NCBI GenBank assembly: GCA_965224795.1
Contig: CBDDAE010000002.1
Coordinates: forward strand, 868,001 to 932,000
Length of the DNA: 64,000 nucleotides
Origin: NVTR01 sp036480115
Lineage (GTDB): Bacteria; Pseudomonadota; Alphaproteobacteria; Rhodobacterales; Rhodobacteraceae
Direction: 5' to 3'
Part shown: positions 34,373 to 45,729 of the stretch, in pieces
How the letters are laid out: the number at the start of each line of letters is the position of its first letter
Numbering within the stretch: the first letter of the stretch is position 1
Notes under the pieces: generated by a model
Told to the model about the DNA's origin: nothing
The model's input: only the letters and a program-made list of their open reading frames with translations
Databases searched by the model: none
Made by a program: the position numbers and the translations under genes

Positions 34373-35335
34373 ATGGCCAGACCAAAAATTGCCCTGATCG
34401 GTTCCGGGCAAATCGGTGGCACCCTTGCCCACCTTGCAGCAATGAAAGAACTTGGCGATGTTGTATTGTTTGACATCGCTGATGGCGTACCCCAGGGCAA
34501 AGCGCTTGATATTGCCGAGGCCGGTCCTTCCGCAAAATTTGACGCCGCCATGTCCGGCACCACTGATTACGCCGATATAGCAGGCGCAGATGTGTGCATT
34601 GTCACGGCCGGTGTTGCCCGCAAACCGGGGATGAGCCGCGACGATTTGCTGGGCATTAACCTGAAAGTCATGAAATCCGTTGGCGAAGGCATCAAAAAAC
34701 ACGCGCCAAATGCGTTTGTGATCTGCATTACCAACCCGCTGGACGCCATGGTCTGGGCCTTGCGCGAATTTTCCGGCCTTCCCCACAACATGGTGGTCGG
34801 CATGGCTGGCGTGTTGGATTCTGCCCGTTTCCGGCATTTCCTAAGCCTTGAATTTGGCGTGTCCATGCGCGATGTCACCGCCTTTGTGTTGGGCGGTCAC
34901 GGCGACACCATGGTGCCGCTGACCCGCTATTCCACCGTTGGTGGCATTCCCTTGCCCGATCTGGTGGATATGGGCTGGACCACGCAGGAAAAACTGGACG
35001 CCATTGTGCAACGCACCCGCGATGGCGGCGCTGAAATTGTCGGCTTGCTGAAAACCGGTTCGGCGTTTTACGCCCCGGCCACATCGGCAATTGAAATGGC
35101 CGAAAGCTTTCTGAAAGACCAGAAACGCCTGCTGCCTTGCGCGGCATGGGTGGACGGTGCCCTTGGCCTGAAGGGCATGTATGTTGGCGCCCCGACAGTC
35201 ATCGGCGCTGGCGGAATTGAGCGGGTGGTGAACATCAAACTGAACAAAGATGAACAGGCGATGTTTGATAAATCCGTTGAGGCCGTCAAAGGCCTGGTGG
35301 ATGCCTGTATCGGGATAGACAGTTCGCTCGGCTAA
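34373..35335 (+). CDS. mdh: Malate dehydrogenase (LDH-like type)
   Basis: A 320-residue NAD-dependent enzyme. IALIGSGQIGGTLAHL is the Rossmann loop, ITNPLDAMVWALREFSG carries substrate residues, and GGHGDTMVPL holds the catalytic histidine, with the LDH-like tetrameric form of alphaproteobacteria. It oxidises malate to oxaloacetate and takes malate made by the ethylmalonyl-CoA pathway. It is followed by a terminator, then the suc operon. Confidence 0.96.
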   Translation: MARPKIALIGSGQIGGTLAHLAAMKELGDVVLFDIADGVPQGKALDIAEAGPSAKFDAAMSGTTDYADIAGADVCIVTAGVARKPGMSRDDLLGINLKVMKSVGEGIKKHAPNAFVICITNPLDAMVWALREFSGLPHNMVVGMAGVLDSARFRHFLSLEFGVSMRDVTAFVLGGHGDTMVPLTRYSTVGGIPLPDLVDMGWTTQEKLDAIVQRTRDGGAEIVGLLKTGSAFYAPATSAIEMAESFLKDQKRLLPCAAWVDGALGLKGMYVGAPTVIGAGGIERVVNIKLNKDEQAMFDKSVEAVKGLVDACIGIDSSLG

Positions 35336-35357
35336 GCGCCAATCAATAAACCTGTTA

Positions 35358-35386
35358 AATGCCGGGCCCAACAAGCTCGGCATTTT
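35358..35386 (+). terminator. Rho-independent terminator after mdh
   Basis: AATGCCG (35358-35364) pairs with CGGCATT (35378-35384) around a 13-base loop and is followed by TT. The T-run is short, so efficiency may be modest. Confidence 0.55.
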
Positions 35387-35434
35387 CCGTTTGGGACCTT
35401 ACTGCGGTTCACTTATCAGCCTGGTTTCCAGTTT

Positions 35435-35465
35435 TGTGATCACACAATTTCCGCCTGTGATCACA
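35435..35465. promoter_or_regulatory. Twin TGTGATCACA palindromes before sucC
   Basis: Two identical 10-base palindromes, TGTGATCACA, at 35435-35444 and 35456-35465 with centres 21 bases apart, that is two helical turns on one DNA face. They lie 108-138 bases upstream of sucC. The arrangement suggests two dimers binding cooperatively. The regulator is not identifiable; the spacing and length do not fit FNR or CRP boxes. Confidence 0.6.
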
Positions 35466-35572
35466 AAAACAGCTAATTTACCTAAGTTTATGCGCTAACG
35501 GAAAAAAACCGTTTATTCATTGTTTTCGTGTGTGCAATGTGAGGGAAATTATTTCAGCACGAAGGCAGCCCC

Positions 35573-36766
35573 ATGAATATTCACGAATATCAGGCCAAGG
35601 CTCTGTTGCGCAGCTATGGCGCGCCAGTTTCAGAAGGGCGCCCTGTACTGCGCGCCGAAGACGCTAAAACCGCCGCCGGGCAACTTGATGGCCCGCTTTG
35701 GGTTGTCAAAGCCCAGATCCATGCCGGTGGACGCGGCAAAGGCACATTCAAAGAACCCGACGCGGGCGAAGCCGGCGGTGTGCGCCTGACCAAATCAGTG
35801 GAAGAGGCCGCGACCGAAGCCGCCAAAATGCTGGGCCGCACATTGGTCACCAAACAAACCGGCCCGGCTGGCAAACAGGTCAACCGCATCTACATCGAAG
35901 ACGGTGCCGGCATTGAACACGAATTCTATCTGGCACTGCTGGTGGATCGTCAATCGTCGCAAGTGTCCTTTGTCTGCTCAACAGAAGGCGGCATGGACAT
36001 CGAAGAGGTTGCCCATAACACCCCGGACAAGATCCTTTCCTTTTCCGTCGACCCGGCCACGGGCTATCAGGGTTTTCACGGCCGCCGCATCGCCTTTGAA
36101 CTGGGCCTGACCGGGAGGCAGATCAAACAATGCGTGGCATTGATGGGCACGCTTTACAAAATGTTCGTCGAAAAAGATTGCGAGATGCTGGAAATTAACC
36201 CGCTGATCGTCACCGACGCCGGTGATCTGGTTTGCCTGGATGCCAAAATGGCGTTCGACAGCAACGCCATCTACCGCCACGCAGATATTGCCGCGCTGCG
36301 CGATGAAACCGAAGAAGACGCCAAGGAATTGGCCGCTTCTAAATTCGATCTGAACTACATTTCACTGGACGGTGAAATCGGTTGCATGGTCAACGGTGCC
36401 GGGCTGGCGATGGCCACCATGGACATCATCAAACTGTTCGGGTCCTCGCCTGCCAACTTTTTGGACGTCGGCGGCGGCGCCACCAAAGAAAAGGTGACCG
36501 AAGCCTTCAAAATCATCACCTCTGATCCCAATGTCAAAGGTATCCTTGTGAATATTTTCGGCGGCATCATGCGCTGTGACATCATCGCCGAAGGCGTGGT
36601 GGAAGCGGTGAAAGAGGTCGGCCTAAAGGTGCCGCTGGTCGTGCGTCTTGAAGGCACCAATGTCGAAGAAGGTAAGGCGATCATCAACGGGTCGGGTCTG
36701 GGCGTAATTGCTGCGGATGATTTATCGGACGCCGCGACGAAGATTGTAGCGGCGGTGAAAGGTTAA
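35573..36766 (+). CDS. sucC: Succinyl-CoA synthetase beta subunit
   Basis: A 397-residue ATP-grasp protein. The start is MNIHEYQAKALLRSYG, with the nucleotide-binding KAQIHAGGRGKGTFK and the conserved LEINPLIVTDAGDLVCLDAKM. The CoA-ligase domain has GSSPANFLDVGGGA. With SucD it makes ATP or GTP from succinyl-CoA. The next gene starts two bases after the stop, and it is not sucD but a secreted protein. Confidence 0.97.
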   Translation: MNIHEYQAKALLRSYGAPVSEGRPVLRAEDAKTAAGQLDGPLWVVKAQIHAGGRGKGTFKEPDAGEAGGVRLTKSVEEAATEAAKMLGRTLVTKQTGPAGKQVNRIYIEDGAGIEHEFYLALLVDRQSSQVSFVCSTEGGMDIEEVAHNTPDKILSFSVDPATGYQGFHGRRIAFELGLTGRQIKQCVALMGTLYKMFVEKDCEMLEINPLIVTDAGDLVCLDAKMAFDSNAIYRHADIAALRDETEEDAKELAASKFDLNYISLDGEIGCMVNGAGLAMATMDIIKLFGSSPANFLDVGGGATKEKVTEAFKIITSDPNVKGILVNIFGGIMRCDIIAEGVVEAVKEVGLKVPLVVRLEGTNVEEGKAIINGSGLGVIAADDLSDAATKIVAAVKG

Positions 36767-36768
36767 AG

Positions 36769-37320
36769 ATGCGGCTTTCCAATCCACAGCCGTTCCACTG
36801 CACAGCCCTTGCATTGGTGCTGTCATTCTCGTCTGCCATTTCAATCCACGCTCAGGACTTGTTTGAAAGCGCCCAATCTGCAGCAAATTTCACCGTTGGA
36901 CTTTGCCTGTTTCCGTCAACAGACGATCTGGAAGGACAGCTGGCCGCGGCCAAAGAAAAAGCCCTGGCGACCGGTCTTTCGATCATGTTTGAAGATGGCG
37001 AACGGGGTATGTTTGGTAATCCGTCCGACGTTTTCGTGGTTGTCAGTAAAACCATCGACAGCCTGCATTGCGTAGTGCAAATCGCCCCCCCAAAAGGGAC
37101 GCATGACTACTTCGAAACCATCGAATCCGCGATCGCAGTTGAATACCAGGTTCGCTTTTCCGGCTTCAATGAAAGCATTGACGATGACCCGTCGCCGCAT
37201 ATTGACGGACATGGCTGGATTTTTCGCACCCCGGCCAATGACAGCATAATAGTTTCCATCGACTTTGGTACCGAAGATGGCATTACCATCGGCGGAGTCG
37301 CCAAAAAAGAATACGACTAA
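36769..37320 (+). CDS. Secreted protein inserted between sucC and sucD
   Basis: A 183-residue protein with a signal peptide (about residues 1-28, ending AISIHA before QDLFES). The mature body carries two cysteines (VGLCLFPS and LHCVVQI) and an acidic C-terminal half. No family recognised. The ATG is two bases after the sucC stop, so it is translated from the suc transcript. Codon use resembles its neighbours. Role unknown; operon placement may reflect expression level rather than function. Confidence 0.72.
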   Translation: MRLSNPQPFHCTALALVLSFSSAISIHAQDLFESAQSAANFTVGLCLFPSTDDLEGQLAAAKEKALATGLSIMFEDGERGMFGNPSDVFVVVSKTIDSLHCVVQIAPPKGTHDYFETIESAIAVEYQVRFSGFNESIDDDPSPHIDGHGWIFRTPANDSIIVSIDFGTEDGITIGGVAKKEYD

Positions 37321-37354
37321 CGCCCAACGGGCAAGCATAGACAGGAGAGCCAAA

Positions 37355-38236
37355 TTGGCCATTCTCATCGACGAAAATACCAAGGTAATTTGCCAGGGCT
37401 TCACCGGCTCTCAGGGCACGTTCCATTCTGAACAGGCCATCGATTATGGCACCAAAATGGTTGGTGGCGTGACGCCTGGCAAGGGTGGTCAGGAACATCT
37501 GGGCCTGCCAGTTTACAATTCAGTCCACGAAGCGGTGGAAAAAACCGGCGCTGATGCGTCCGTTATTTATGTGCCGCCGCCCTTTGCGGCCGATTCAATA
37601 CTCGAAGCGCTGGACGCTGAAATCCCGCTGATCTGCTGCATCACTGAAGGCATTCCCGTGCTTGACATGATGCGGGTCAAACGGGCGCTGGACGGCTCCA
37701 ATTCCCGCCTGATCGGCCCCAACTGCCCCGGCATCATCACGCCGGGTGCCTGCAAGATTGGCATCATGCCGGGCCACATCCACAAACGCGGCTCTTGCGG
37801 CGTGCTGTCACGTTCCGGCACGCTGACCTATGAGGCGGTGAAACAAACCACCGATAACGGCCTTGGCCAATCCACCGCCGTCGGCATCGGTGGTGATCCG
37901 ATCAAAGGCACCGAACATATCGACGTGTTGGAAATGTTCCTGGCCGATGACGAAACCCATTCGATCATCATGATCGGCGAAATCGGCGGAAGCGCCGAAG
38001 AAGAAGCTGCGCAGTTCCTGATTGATGAGGCCAAGAAAGGCCGCAAGAAACCCACAGCTGGTTTTATCGCCGGGCGCACCGCGCCTCCGGGACGGCGCAT
38101 GGGTCACGCAGGCGCAATTGTCGCCGGTGGCAAAGGCGGTGCCGAGGATAAGATCGAAGCCATGAAGGCCGCCGGGATTACGGTTGCCGACAGCCCCGCT
38201 GATCTTGGCAAGGCTGTGCTGGAAGCGATTGGATAG
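37355..38236 (+). CDS. sucD: Succinyl-CoA synthetase alpha subunit
   Basis: A 293-residue subunit. The start is a TTG (ILIDENTKVICQGFTGSQGT follows), with AGGAGAG placed seven bases before it; the in-frame frame upstream overlaps another gene. CoA-binding residues are in VTPGKGGQEHLGLPV, and RRMGHAGAIV carries the histidine phosphorylated in catalysis. Pairs with SucC in the TCA cycle. A secreted hydrolase gene follows after nine bases. Confidence 0.96.
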   Translation: MAILIDENTKVICQGFTGSQGTFHSEQAIDYGTKMVGGVTPGKGGQEHLGLPVYNSVHEAVEKTGADASVIYVPPPFAADSILEALDAEIPLICCITEGIPVLDMMRVKRALDGSNSRLIGPNCPGIITPGACKIGIMPGHIHKRGSCGVLSRSGTLTYEAVKQTTDNGLGQSTAVGIGGDPIKGTEHIDVLEMFLADDETHSIIMIGEIGGSAEEEAAQFLIDEAKKGRKKPTAGFIAGRTAPPGRRMGHAGAIVAGGKGGAEDKIEAMKAAGITVADSPADLGKAVLEAIG

Positions 38237-38245
38237 GAACCGCTT

Positions 38246-39000
38246 ATGCCTCCCCATCCCATTAAGGCATTTCTAACATCAGTCCTGCTGGCTTTGCTTT
38301 GGCTTGGGCCGGTAAATGCTCAGTCATTTGGCCCCTTGCAGGGAAAATCTTTTGGCGATGGTGATCAGGCCCTTGTGGTGTTTTTACATGGCGATGTGTC
38401 CAGCGGCGGACCTGCAAACTACCATTACGGACTGGGCCAAATCCTTGCAGCTTTGGAACCTGGGGTAACGGCTGTGGCCCTTCTGCGCCCCGGGTATGCG
38501 GACGGAAATGGCCTGAAAAGCCCGGGCACCAACCACAAGCGCCGGGATCAGTATACAAGCGCTAACAACGATCTTGTTGCCGAAACGCTGGCAAGCCTGC
38601 GAACTGCCTTTCCCGACCGCCCCCTGTTTGTGGCCGGACATTCCGGCGGGGCCGCGCAGCTTGGAGTGGTGATCGCGCGATATCCGGGATTGGTGGATAC
38701 TGCTTTACTGGTATCTTGCCCATGCGACATCGCCCGCTGGCGCCGCGCCCAAAATGCGCGCGCCTATAAACGCAGCCAATCGCCGCAATACTATGTGGAC
38801 CGGGTGCAACCAGATACACAGGTAATCACTATCACCGGTTCTGAAGACACCAATACATTTCCGGAAATGGCCGCTGACTATGTCGCAACACTAAACGCAA
38901 ATGGCGGAAACGGCATAGCAATTGTCGTCGATGGCAGCGGGCATTGGGACGCAAATATTTCAACATCCATTACCAAAGTTATCCGTAAGGAATTGGCACC

Positions 39001-39004
<4 letters not shown>
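38246..39004 (+). CDS. Secreted alpha/beta hydrolase between sucD and sucA
   Basis: A 252-residue protein with a signal peptide (residues 1-25, ending GPVNA before QSFGPLQ). FVAGHSGGAAQ is a serine nucleophile elbow (Ser near residue 133), VVFLHGDVSSGG is the oxyanion region, and VVDGSGHWD supplies the catalytic histidine. Thus a periplasmic hydrolase, substrate unknown. It starts nine bases after sucD and ends overlapping the sucA start (ATGA), so it is part of the TCA operon. Confidence 0.78.
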
Positions 39005-41952
<2,948 letters not shown>

Positions 41953-41955
41953 GAT

Positions 41956-43116
41956 ATGTCCACTGAAGTCCGCGTCCCCACATTAGGTGAAAGCGTCACC
42001 GAAGCCACCATTGCCACCTGGTTCAAAAAACCCGGTGACGCCGTGGCCGTTGATGAAATGTTGTGCGAGTTGGAGACCGACAAAGTCACGGTCGAAGTCC
42101 CCAGCCCCGTCGCCGGAACCCTTGGCGAAATCGTCGCCGCCGAAGGTGACACTGTCGGCGTTGACGCCCTGTTGGCCACCATCAGCGAAGGCGCAAGTGC
42201 TGCCCCAAGCGCGGCCCCGGCCGACGCACCTGGCAAAGACGTTGAAGACGCCCCTTCAGCCAAAAAAGCCATGGCCGAAGCGGGCGTTTCTGCCGCCGAT
42301 GTTTCCGGCACAGGCCGCGATGGCCGGATCATGAAGGATGACGTGGCCAAGGCGTTGGCAAACACACCAGCAGCACCCGCCGCCGCACCCCGTGCCCCGG
42401 TGTCCACCGATGATGCATCCCGCGAAGAGCGGGTAAAAATGACCCGCCTGCGCCAAACCATCGCGCGGCGCCTGAAAGAAAGCCAGAACACCGCCGCCAT
42501 GTTGACCACCTATAACGAGGTCGACATGACCGCCGTGATGGACCTGCGAAAAGAATACAAAGATCTGTTCCTGAAGAAACACGGCGTCAAACTGGGCTTT
42601 ATGTCGTTCTTCACCAAGGCCTGCGTGCATGCCCTGAATGAGGTGCCAGAGGTAAACGCAGAAATTGACGGCACCGATGTGGTTTACAAAAACTTCGTCC
42701 ATATGGGCGTCGCTGCAGGCACCCCCACCGGGCTGGTTGTGCCGGTGATCCGCGAAGCCCACGCCATGTCTTTCGCCGACATCGAAAAGGCCATCGCCGA
42801 AAAAGGCGGCCGTGCCCGTGATGGTAAGCTTGGTATGGACGAAATGCAGGGAGGCACTTTCACCATTTCCAACGGCGGCGTATACGGCTCGCTCATGTCA
42901 TCGCCAATCCTGAACCCACCACAATCGGGTATTTTGGGCATGCACAAAATTCAGGACCGGCCTGTGGCGATTGATGGACAGGTGGTGATCCGCCCGATGA
43001 TGTATCTGGCGCTCAGCTACGATCACCGCGTGGTGGACGGCAAAGGTGCGGTGACGTTTCTGGTGCGGGTGAAAGAGGCGCTGGAAGATCCACGACGGTT
43101 GTTGATGGATTTGTGA
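41956..43116 (+). CDS. sucB: 2-Oxoglutarate dehydrogenase E2 (dihydrolipoyl succinyltransferase)
   Basis: A 386-residue E2. One lipoyl domain (residues 1-80) with ELETDKVTVEVP, lipoylated at Lys43; a peripheral E1/E3-binding domain near residues 92-125 (AGVSAADVSGTGRDGRIMK); and a catalytic domain ending SYDHRVVDGKGAVTFL with the active-site histidine. The linker between the domains is short and Ala/Pro-rich. Works with SucA and the LpdA at 44.2 kb. Confidence 0.96.
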   Translation: MSTEVRVPTLGESVTEATIATWFKKPGDAVAVDEMLCELETDKVTVEVPSPVAGTLGEIVAAEGDTVGVDALLATISEGASAAPSAAPADAPGKDVEDAPSAKKAMAEAGVSAADVSGTGRDGRIMKDDVAKALANTPAAPAAAPRAPVSTDDASREERVKMTRLRQTIARRLKESQNTAAMLTTYNEVDMTAVMDLRKEYKDLFLKKHGVKLGFMSFFTKACVHALNEVPEVNAEIDGTDVVYKNFVHMGVAAGTPTGLVVPVIREAHAMSFADIEKAIAEKGGRARDGKLGMDEMQGGTFTISNGGVYGSLMSSPILNPPQSGILGMHKIQDRPVAIDGQVVIRPMMYLALSYDHRVVDGKGAVTFLVRVKEALEDPRRLLMDL

Positions 43117-43129
43117 GGGGATATTTTCC

Positions 43130-43522
43130 GTGAATGTGCACCCAAAAATTCGATTTGCTATCGCAAGCTACGGTCTATTGGTGGGTTTAGGCAGCATTTT
43201 TGCTTTGGGAGCGGGTTGGTATGGTTTTTTGGTTAGCGGTGCTTGGATTGCTTTCTTCCTACTGCCTGTACACAGTTTTTTCGGGTTTTGGCTTTTTTAT
43301 GCCTTAGCCAATGATCGCCAAACAGCAATTTATCCAGCTGCGGCGTTATTTGTTTCAAGCCTTGCGTATTGTATTGCAGTTTTAATTTTTTCGAAAGTTC
43401 CAATGGACTCACCCGTTGCAATAACCCTCGCAACCATCGCCATTAGTTTTCCAGCAGTCATAATGTATTACTTACTTTGGTCAGCCAAATCGACAACAGA
43501 AAATATCGAAGGTTTCAAATGA
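43130..43522 (+). CDS. Small four-helix membrane protein
   Basis: A 130-residue hydrophobic protein with about four transmembrane helices, starting at GTG 13 bases after sucB. Its base composition is more AT-rich than neighbours, hinting at recent acquisition or relaxed constraint. No family recognised. The stop overlaps the ATG of the broken LysE gene (ATGA), suggesting it was once coupled to it. Confidence 0.6.
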   Translation: MNVHPKIRFAIASYGLLVGLGSIFALGAGWYGFLVSGAWIAFFLLPVHSFFGFWLFYALANDRQTAIYPAAALFVSSLAYCIAVLIFSKVPMDSPVAITLATIAISFPAVIMYYLLWSAKSTTENIEGFK

Positions 43523-43716
43523 CCCCCGAATTCCTCCTCGCCGCCTTCTTCGTCGTGCTGGTCCCCGGCACCGGCGTGATCTACACCATCGCCTCCTCGC
43601 TCCCCCGTTCTTCTATTCAAAAATATCCACGGGGGGAATTGCCCGCCCTTCGCGGGCAAGGGGGGCCGTCAGCCCCCAAACCCCGCCCGCCACTTGCGCA
43701 CCCCCCACACATATGA
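43519..43716 (+). pseudogene. Truncated LysE-family exporter remnant
   Basis: The first 28 codons, MTPEFLLAAFFVVLVPGTGV followed by IYTIASSL, are a textbook LysE/RhtB N-terminus with its first transmembrane helix. Normal proteins have about 205 residues. Here the frame runs at about 43605 into a GC-rich intergenic element (CAAAAATATCC followed by GGGG-rich repeats) and ends after 65 codons. The 3' two thirds are missing, consistent with an internal deletion. Not expected to function. Confidence 0.75.
43612..43690 (-). repeat. Rhodobacterales-type intergenic element (copy 2)
   Basis: Read on the minus strand it contains a GGGG/CCCC-rich hairpin (GCCCGCGAAGGGCGGGC) and the tail GTGGATATTTTTGAATAGAAG. 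The tail matches the elements at 30862-30908 and 45636-45726. It abuts the truncated LysE gene, marking the deletion joint. Confidence 0.5.
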
Positions 43717-43760
43717 TGAGCATATGACACCCCCGCCGCCGCCACTCGAAAGGCAACCCC

Positions 43761-44150
43761 ATGTTTGACAGCGAACTCTCAATCCTCGCAATCTACGGCC
43801 TGGTTGTGGCCATATCCGTCGCCCTGCAAACTTCGGGCGCCATGGGCCAGCTCGGCATCAGCTATTTTTTGTCAGCCCGCGACGAAGCCCGATCAGCTTC
43901 GGGCACCACCGCCCGGTTGGACCGCGCCCAGAACAACGCTATTCAGGCCATGGTTCTGTTCGCCCCGGCCATCCTGATCCTCGCCGTCAAGGGCACTTTC
44001 AGCGACACCACCTTGCTCGCCGCTCAAGTTTTCCTGATTGCCCGCGTGATCTACCTGCCAGCTTACGCCTTTGGCATCACCGGGGTGCGCACCCTGACCT
44101 GGATCATTGGCTTTGCCTCGACAATTTCTCTTTACTTCCTCGCCCTCTGA
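43761..44150 (+). CDS. MAPEG family membrane protein
   Basis: A 129-residue protein with four hydrophobic segments, including GTTARLDRAQNNAIQAMVLFAPAILIL in pieces and VFLIARVIYLPAYAFGI. The RAQ(R/N)N followed by a helix and R-x-x-Y-x-x-A-Y pattern is MAPEG-like (membrane-associated proteins in eicosanoid and glutathione metabolism). Bacterial members are of unknown role. It is the gene before lpdA, separated by 92 bases containing direct repeats. Confidence 0.82.
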   Translation: MFDSELSILAIYGLVVAISVALQTSGAMGQLGISYFLSARDEARSASGTTARLDRAQNNAIQAMVLFAPAILILAVKGTFSDTTLLAAQVFLIARVIYLPAYAFGITGVRTLTWIIGFASTISLYFLAL

Positions 44151-44177
44151 ATTTCATTCCAACCCTCTGGAAACTGC

Positions 44178-44217
44178 CTGACAATAAGCTGACAATAGTC
44201 TGACGCAAATCTGACAG
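44178..44217. promoter_or_regulatory. Four 11-base direct repeats upstream of lpdA
   Basis: CTGAC begins at 44178, 44189, 44200 and 44211, exactly 11 bases apart; the first two units share CTGACAATA. On the minus strand each unit reads nTGTCAG or CGTCAG with a four-base AT-rich spacer, similar to a PHO box (CTGTCAT-N4-CTGTCAT). The array ends 26 bases before the lpdA start. An OmpR/PhoB-type response regulator is a likely binder. Confidence 0.6.
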
Positions 44218-44242
44218 CGATTTCAGCCTAAAGGAGCAAGAA

Positions 44243-45631
44243 ATGCCAAGTTACGACGTAATCATCATCGGTGCCGGACCTGGCGGCTATGTTTGCGCCA
44301 TCCGCTGCGCCCAACTGGGCCTGAAAACGGCTGTGGTTGAGGGCCGTGAAACCCTGGGCGGCACCTGTCTGAATGTGGGCTGCATCCCATCCAAGGCGCT
44401 GCTGCACGCCACCCATTCCCTGCACGACGCACAGCACAATTTCGTCAAGATGGGCCTTAAGGGCAAGTCCCCTTCTGTGGATTGGAAAGCGATGCTTGCC
44501 TACAAGGATGATGTCGTCGACCAAAACACCAAGGGCGTGGAATTTCTGTTAAAAAAGAACAAGATAGACTGGATCAAAGGTTGGGCCTCCATCCCTGCTG
44601 CGGGTCAGGTCAAAGTCGGTGACGACATCCACGACGCCAAAAACATCGTCATTGCTACGGGTTCCGAGGTCGCCACCCTGCCCGGCGTCACCGTGGACGA
44701 AAAGATCGTCATATCCTCAACCGGGGCGCTGACACTGGCGAAAATCCCCAAGAAAATGGTGGTGATCGGCGCTGGCGTCATCGGTCTGGAAATGGGATCG
44801 GTCTATGCGCGCCTTGGGGCCGAGGTCACCGTAATCGAATATCTGGACGCCATCACCCCCGGCATGGACAAGGACGTGCAGAAAACCTTGCAACGTATCC
44901 TTAAAAAACAAGGCCTTACCTTCATAATGGGGGCAGCTGTTCAGGGCGTGACCACCACCAAATCCAAGGCGAAAGTCAGTTATAAATTGCGCAAGGACGA
45001 CAGCGACAATACCCTTGATGCAGACATCGTTTTACTGGCCACCGGTCGCAAACCCTACACCGATGGCCTGGGTCTGGACGCCCTGAATGTTACCCAGACA
45101 GACCGCGGCCAGATTGCCACCGATGGCCACTTTGCCACCAGCATTCCGGGCATTTACGCCATTGGCGATGCCATCACCGGCCCGATGCTGGCCCACAAAG
45201 CCGAAGATGAAGGCCTGGCCGTTGCAGAAGTGCTGGCAGGCAAAAAAGGCCATGTAAATTATGGGGTTATCCCCGGCGTGATCTATACATCGCCCGAAGT
45301 CGCTAGCGTCGGTGCCATTGAACAAGACTTGAAAGAAGCCGGGCATGACTACAAGGTCGGCAAGTTTTCCTATATGGGCAACGCCCGCGCCAAGGCGGTA
45401 TTTCAGGGCGAAGGCTTCGTGAAAATCCTGGCCGATAAAAACACCGACCGCATCCTTGGCGCCCATATCATCGGCCCCGCCGCCGGCGAACTTATCCACG
45501 AAATATGCGTCGCCATGGAATTTGGCGCCTCAGCCCAGGATCTGGCCCTTACTTGCCACGCCCATCCCACCTGGTCCGAAGCCGTGCGCGAAGCCGCGCT
45601 GGCCTGTGGTGATGGCGCTATCCACGCCTAA
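44243..45631 (+). CDS. lpdA: Dihydrolipoyl dehydrogenase (E3)
   Basis: A 462-residue flavoprotein reoxidising the lipoyl groups of the 2-oxoglutarate complex. IIIGAGPGGYVCAIR binds FAD, GGTCLNVGCIPSKALL has the redox cysteine pair (near residues 41 and 46), VVIGAGVIGLEMGSVYARLG binds NAD, and HAHPTWSEA has the catalytic His-Glu. AAAGGAG precedes the ATG. It is separated from sucAB by three genes, so it may have its own promoter with the direct repeats upstream. Confidence 0.97.
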   Translation: MPSYDVIIIGAGPGGYVCAIRCAQLGLKTAVVEGRETLGGTCLNVGCIPSKALLHATHSLHDAQHNFVKMGLKGKSPSVDWKAMLAYKDDVVDQNTKGVEFLLKKNKIDWIKGWASIPAAGQVKVGDDIHDAKNIVIATGSEVATLPGVTVDEKIVISSTGALTLAKIPKKMVVIGAGVIGLEMGSVYARLGAEVTVIEYLDAITPGMDKDVQKTLQRILKKQGLTFIMGAAVQGVTTTKSKAKVSYKLRKDDSDNTLDADIVLLATGRKPYTDGLGLDALNVTQTDRGQIATDGHFATSIPGIYAIGDAITGPMLAHKAEDEGLAVAEVLAGKKGHVNYGVIPGVIYTSPEVASVGAIEQDLKEAGHDYKVGKFSYMGNARAKAVFQGEGFVKILADKNTDRILGAHIIGPAAGELIHEICVAMEFGASAQDLALTCHAHPTWSEAVREAALACGDGAIHA

Positions 45632-45635
45632 CCCC

Positions 45636-45726
45636 TTCATTTTTCTACAAATATCCTCTGGGGGTTGGCCGCAGGCCATTTGGGGGCAGACAGCCCCCCG
45701 CCGGTCGGACCGCGCCAGCGGTTCGA
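45636..45726 (-). repeat. Rhodobacterales-type intergenic element (copy 3), convergent gene ends
   Basis: Minus strand: GGCCTGCGGCC hairpin and CCCCCAGAGGATATTTGTAG, like copies at 30862 and 43612. It fills the gap between the convergent lpdA and GntR genes and probably ends transcription. Confidence 0.45.
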
Positions 45727-45729
45727 CCC

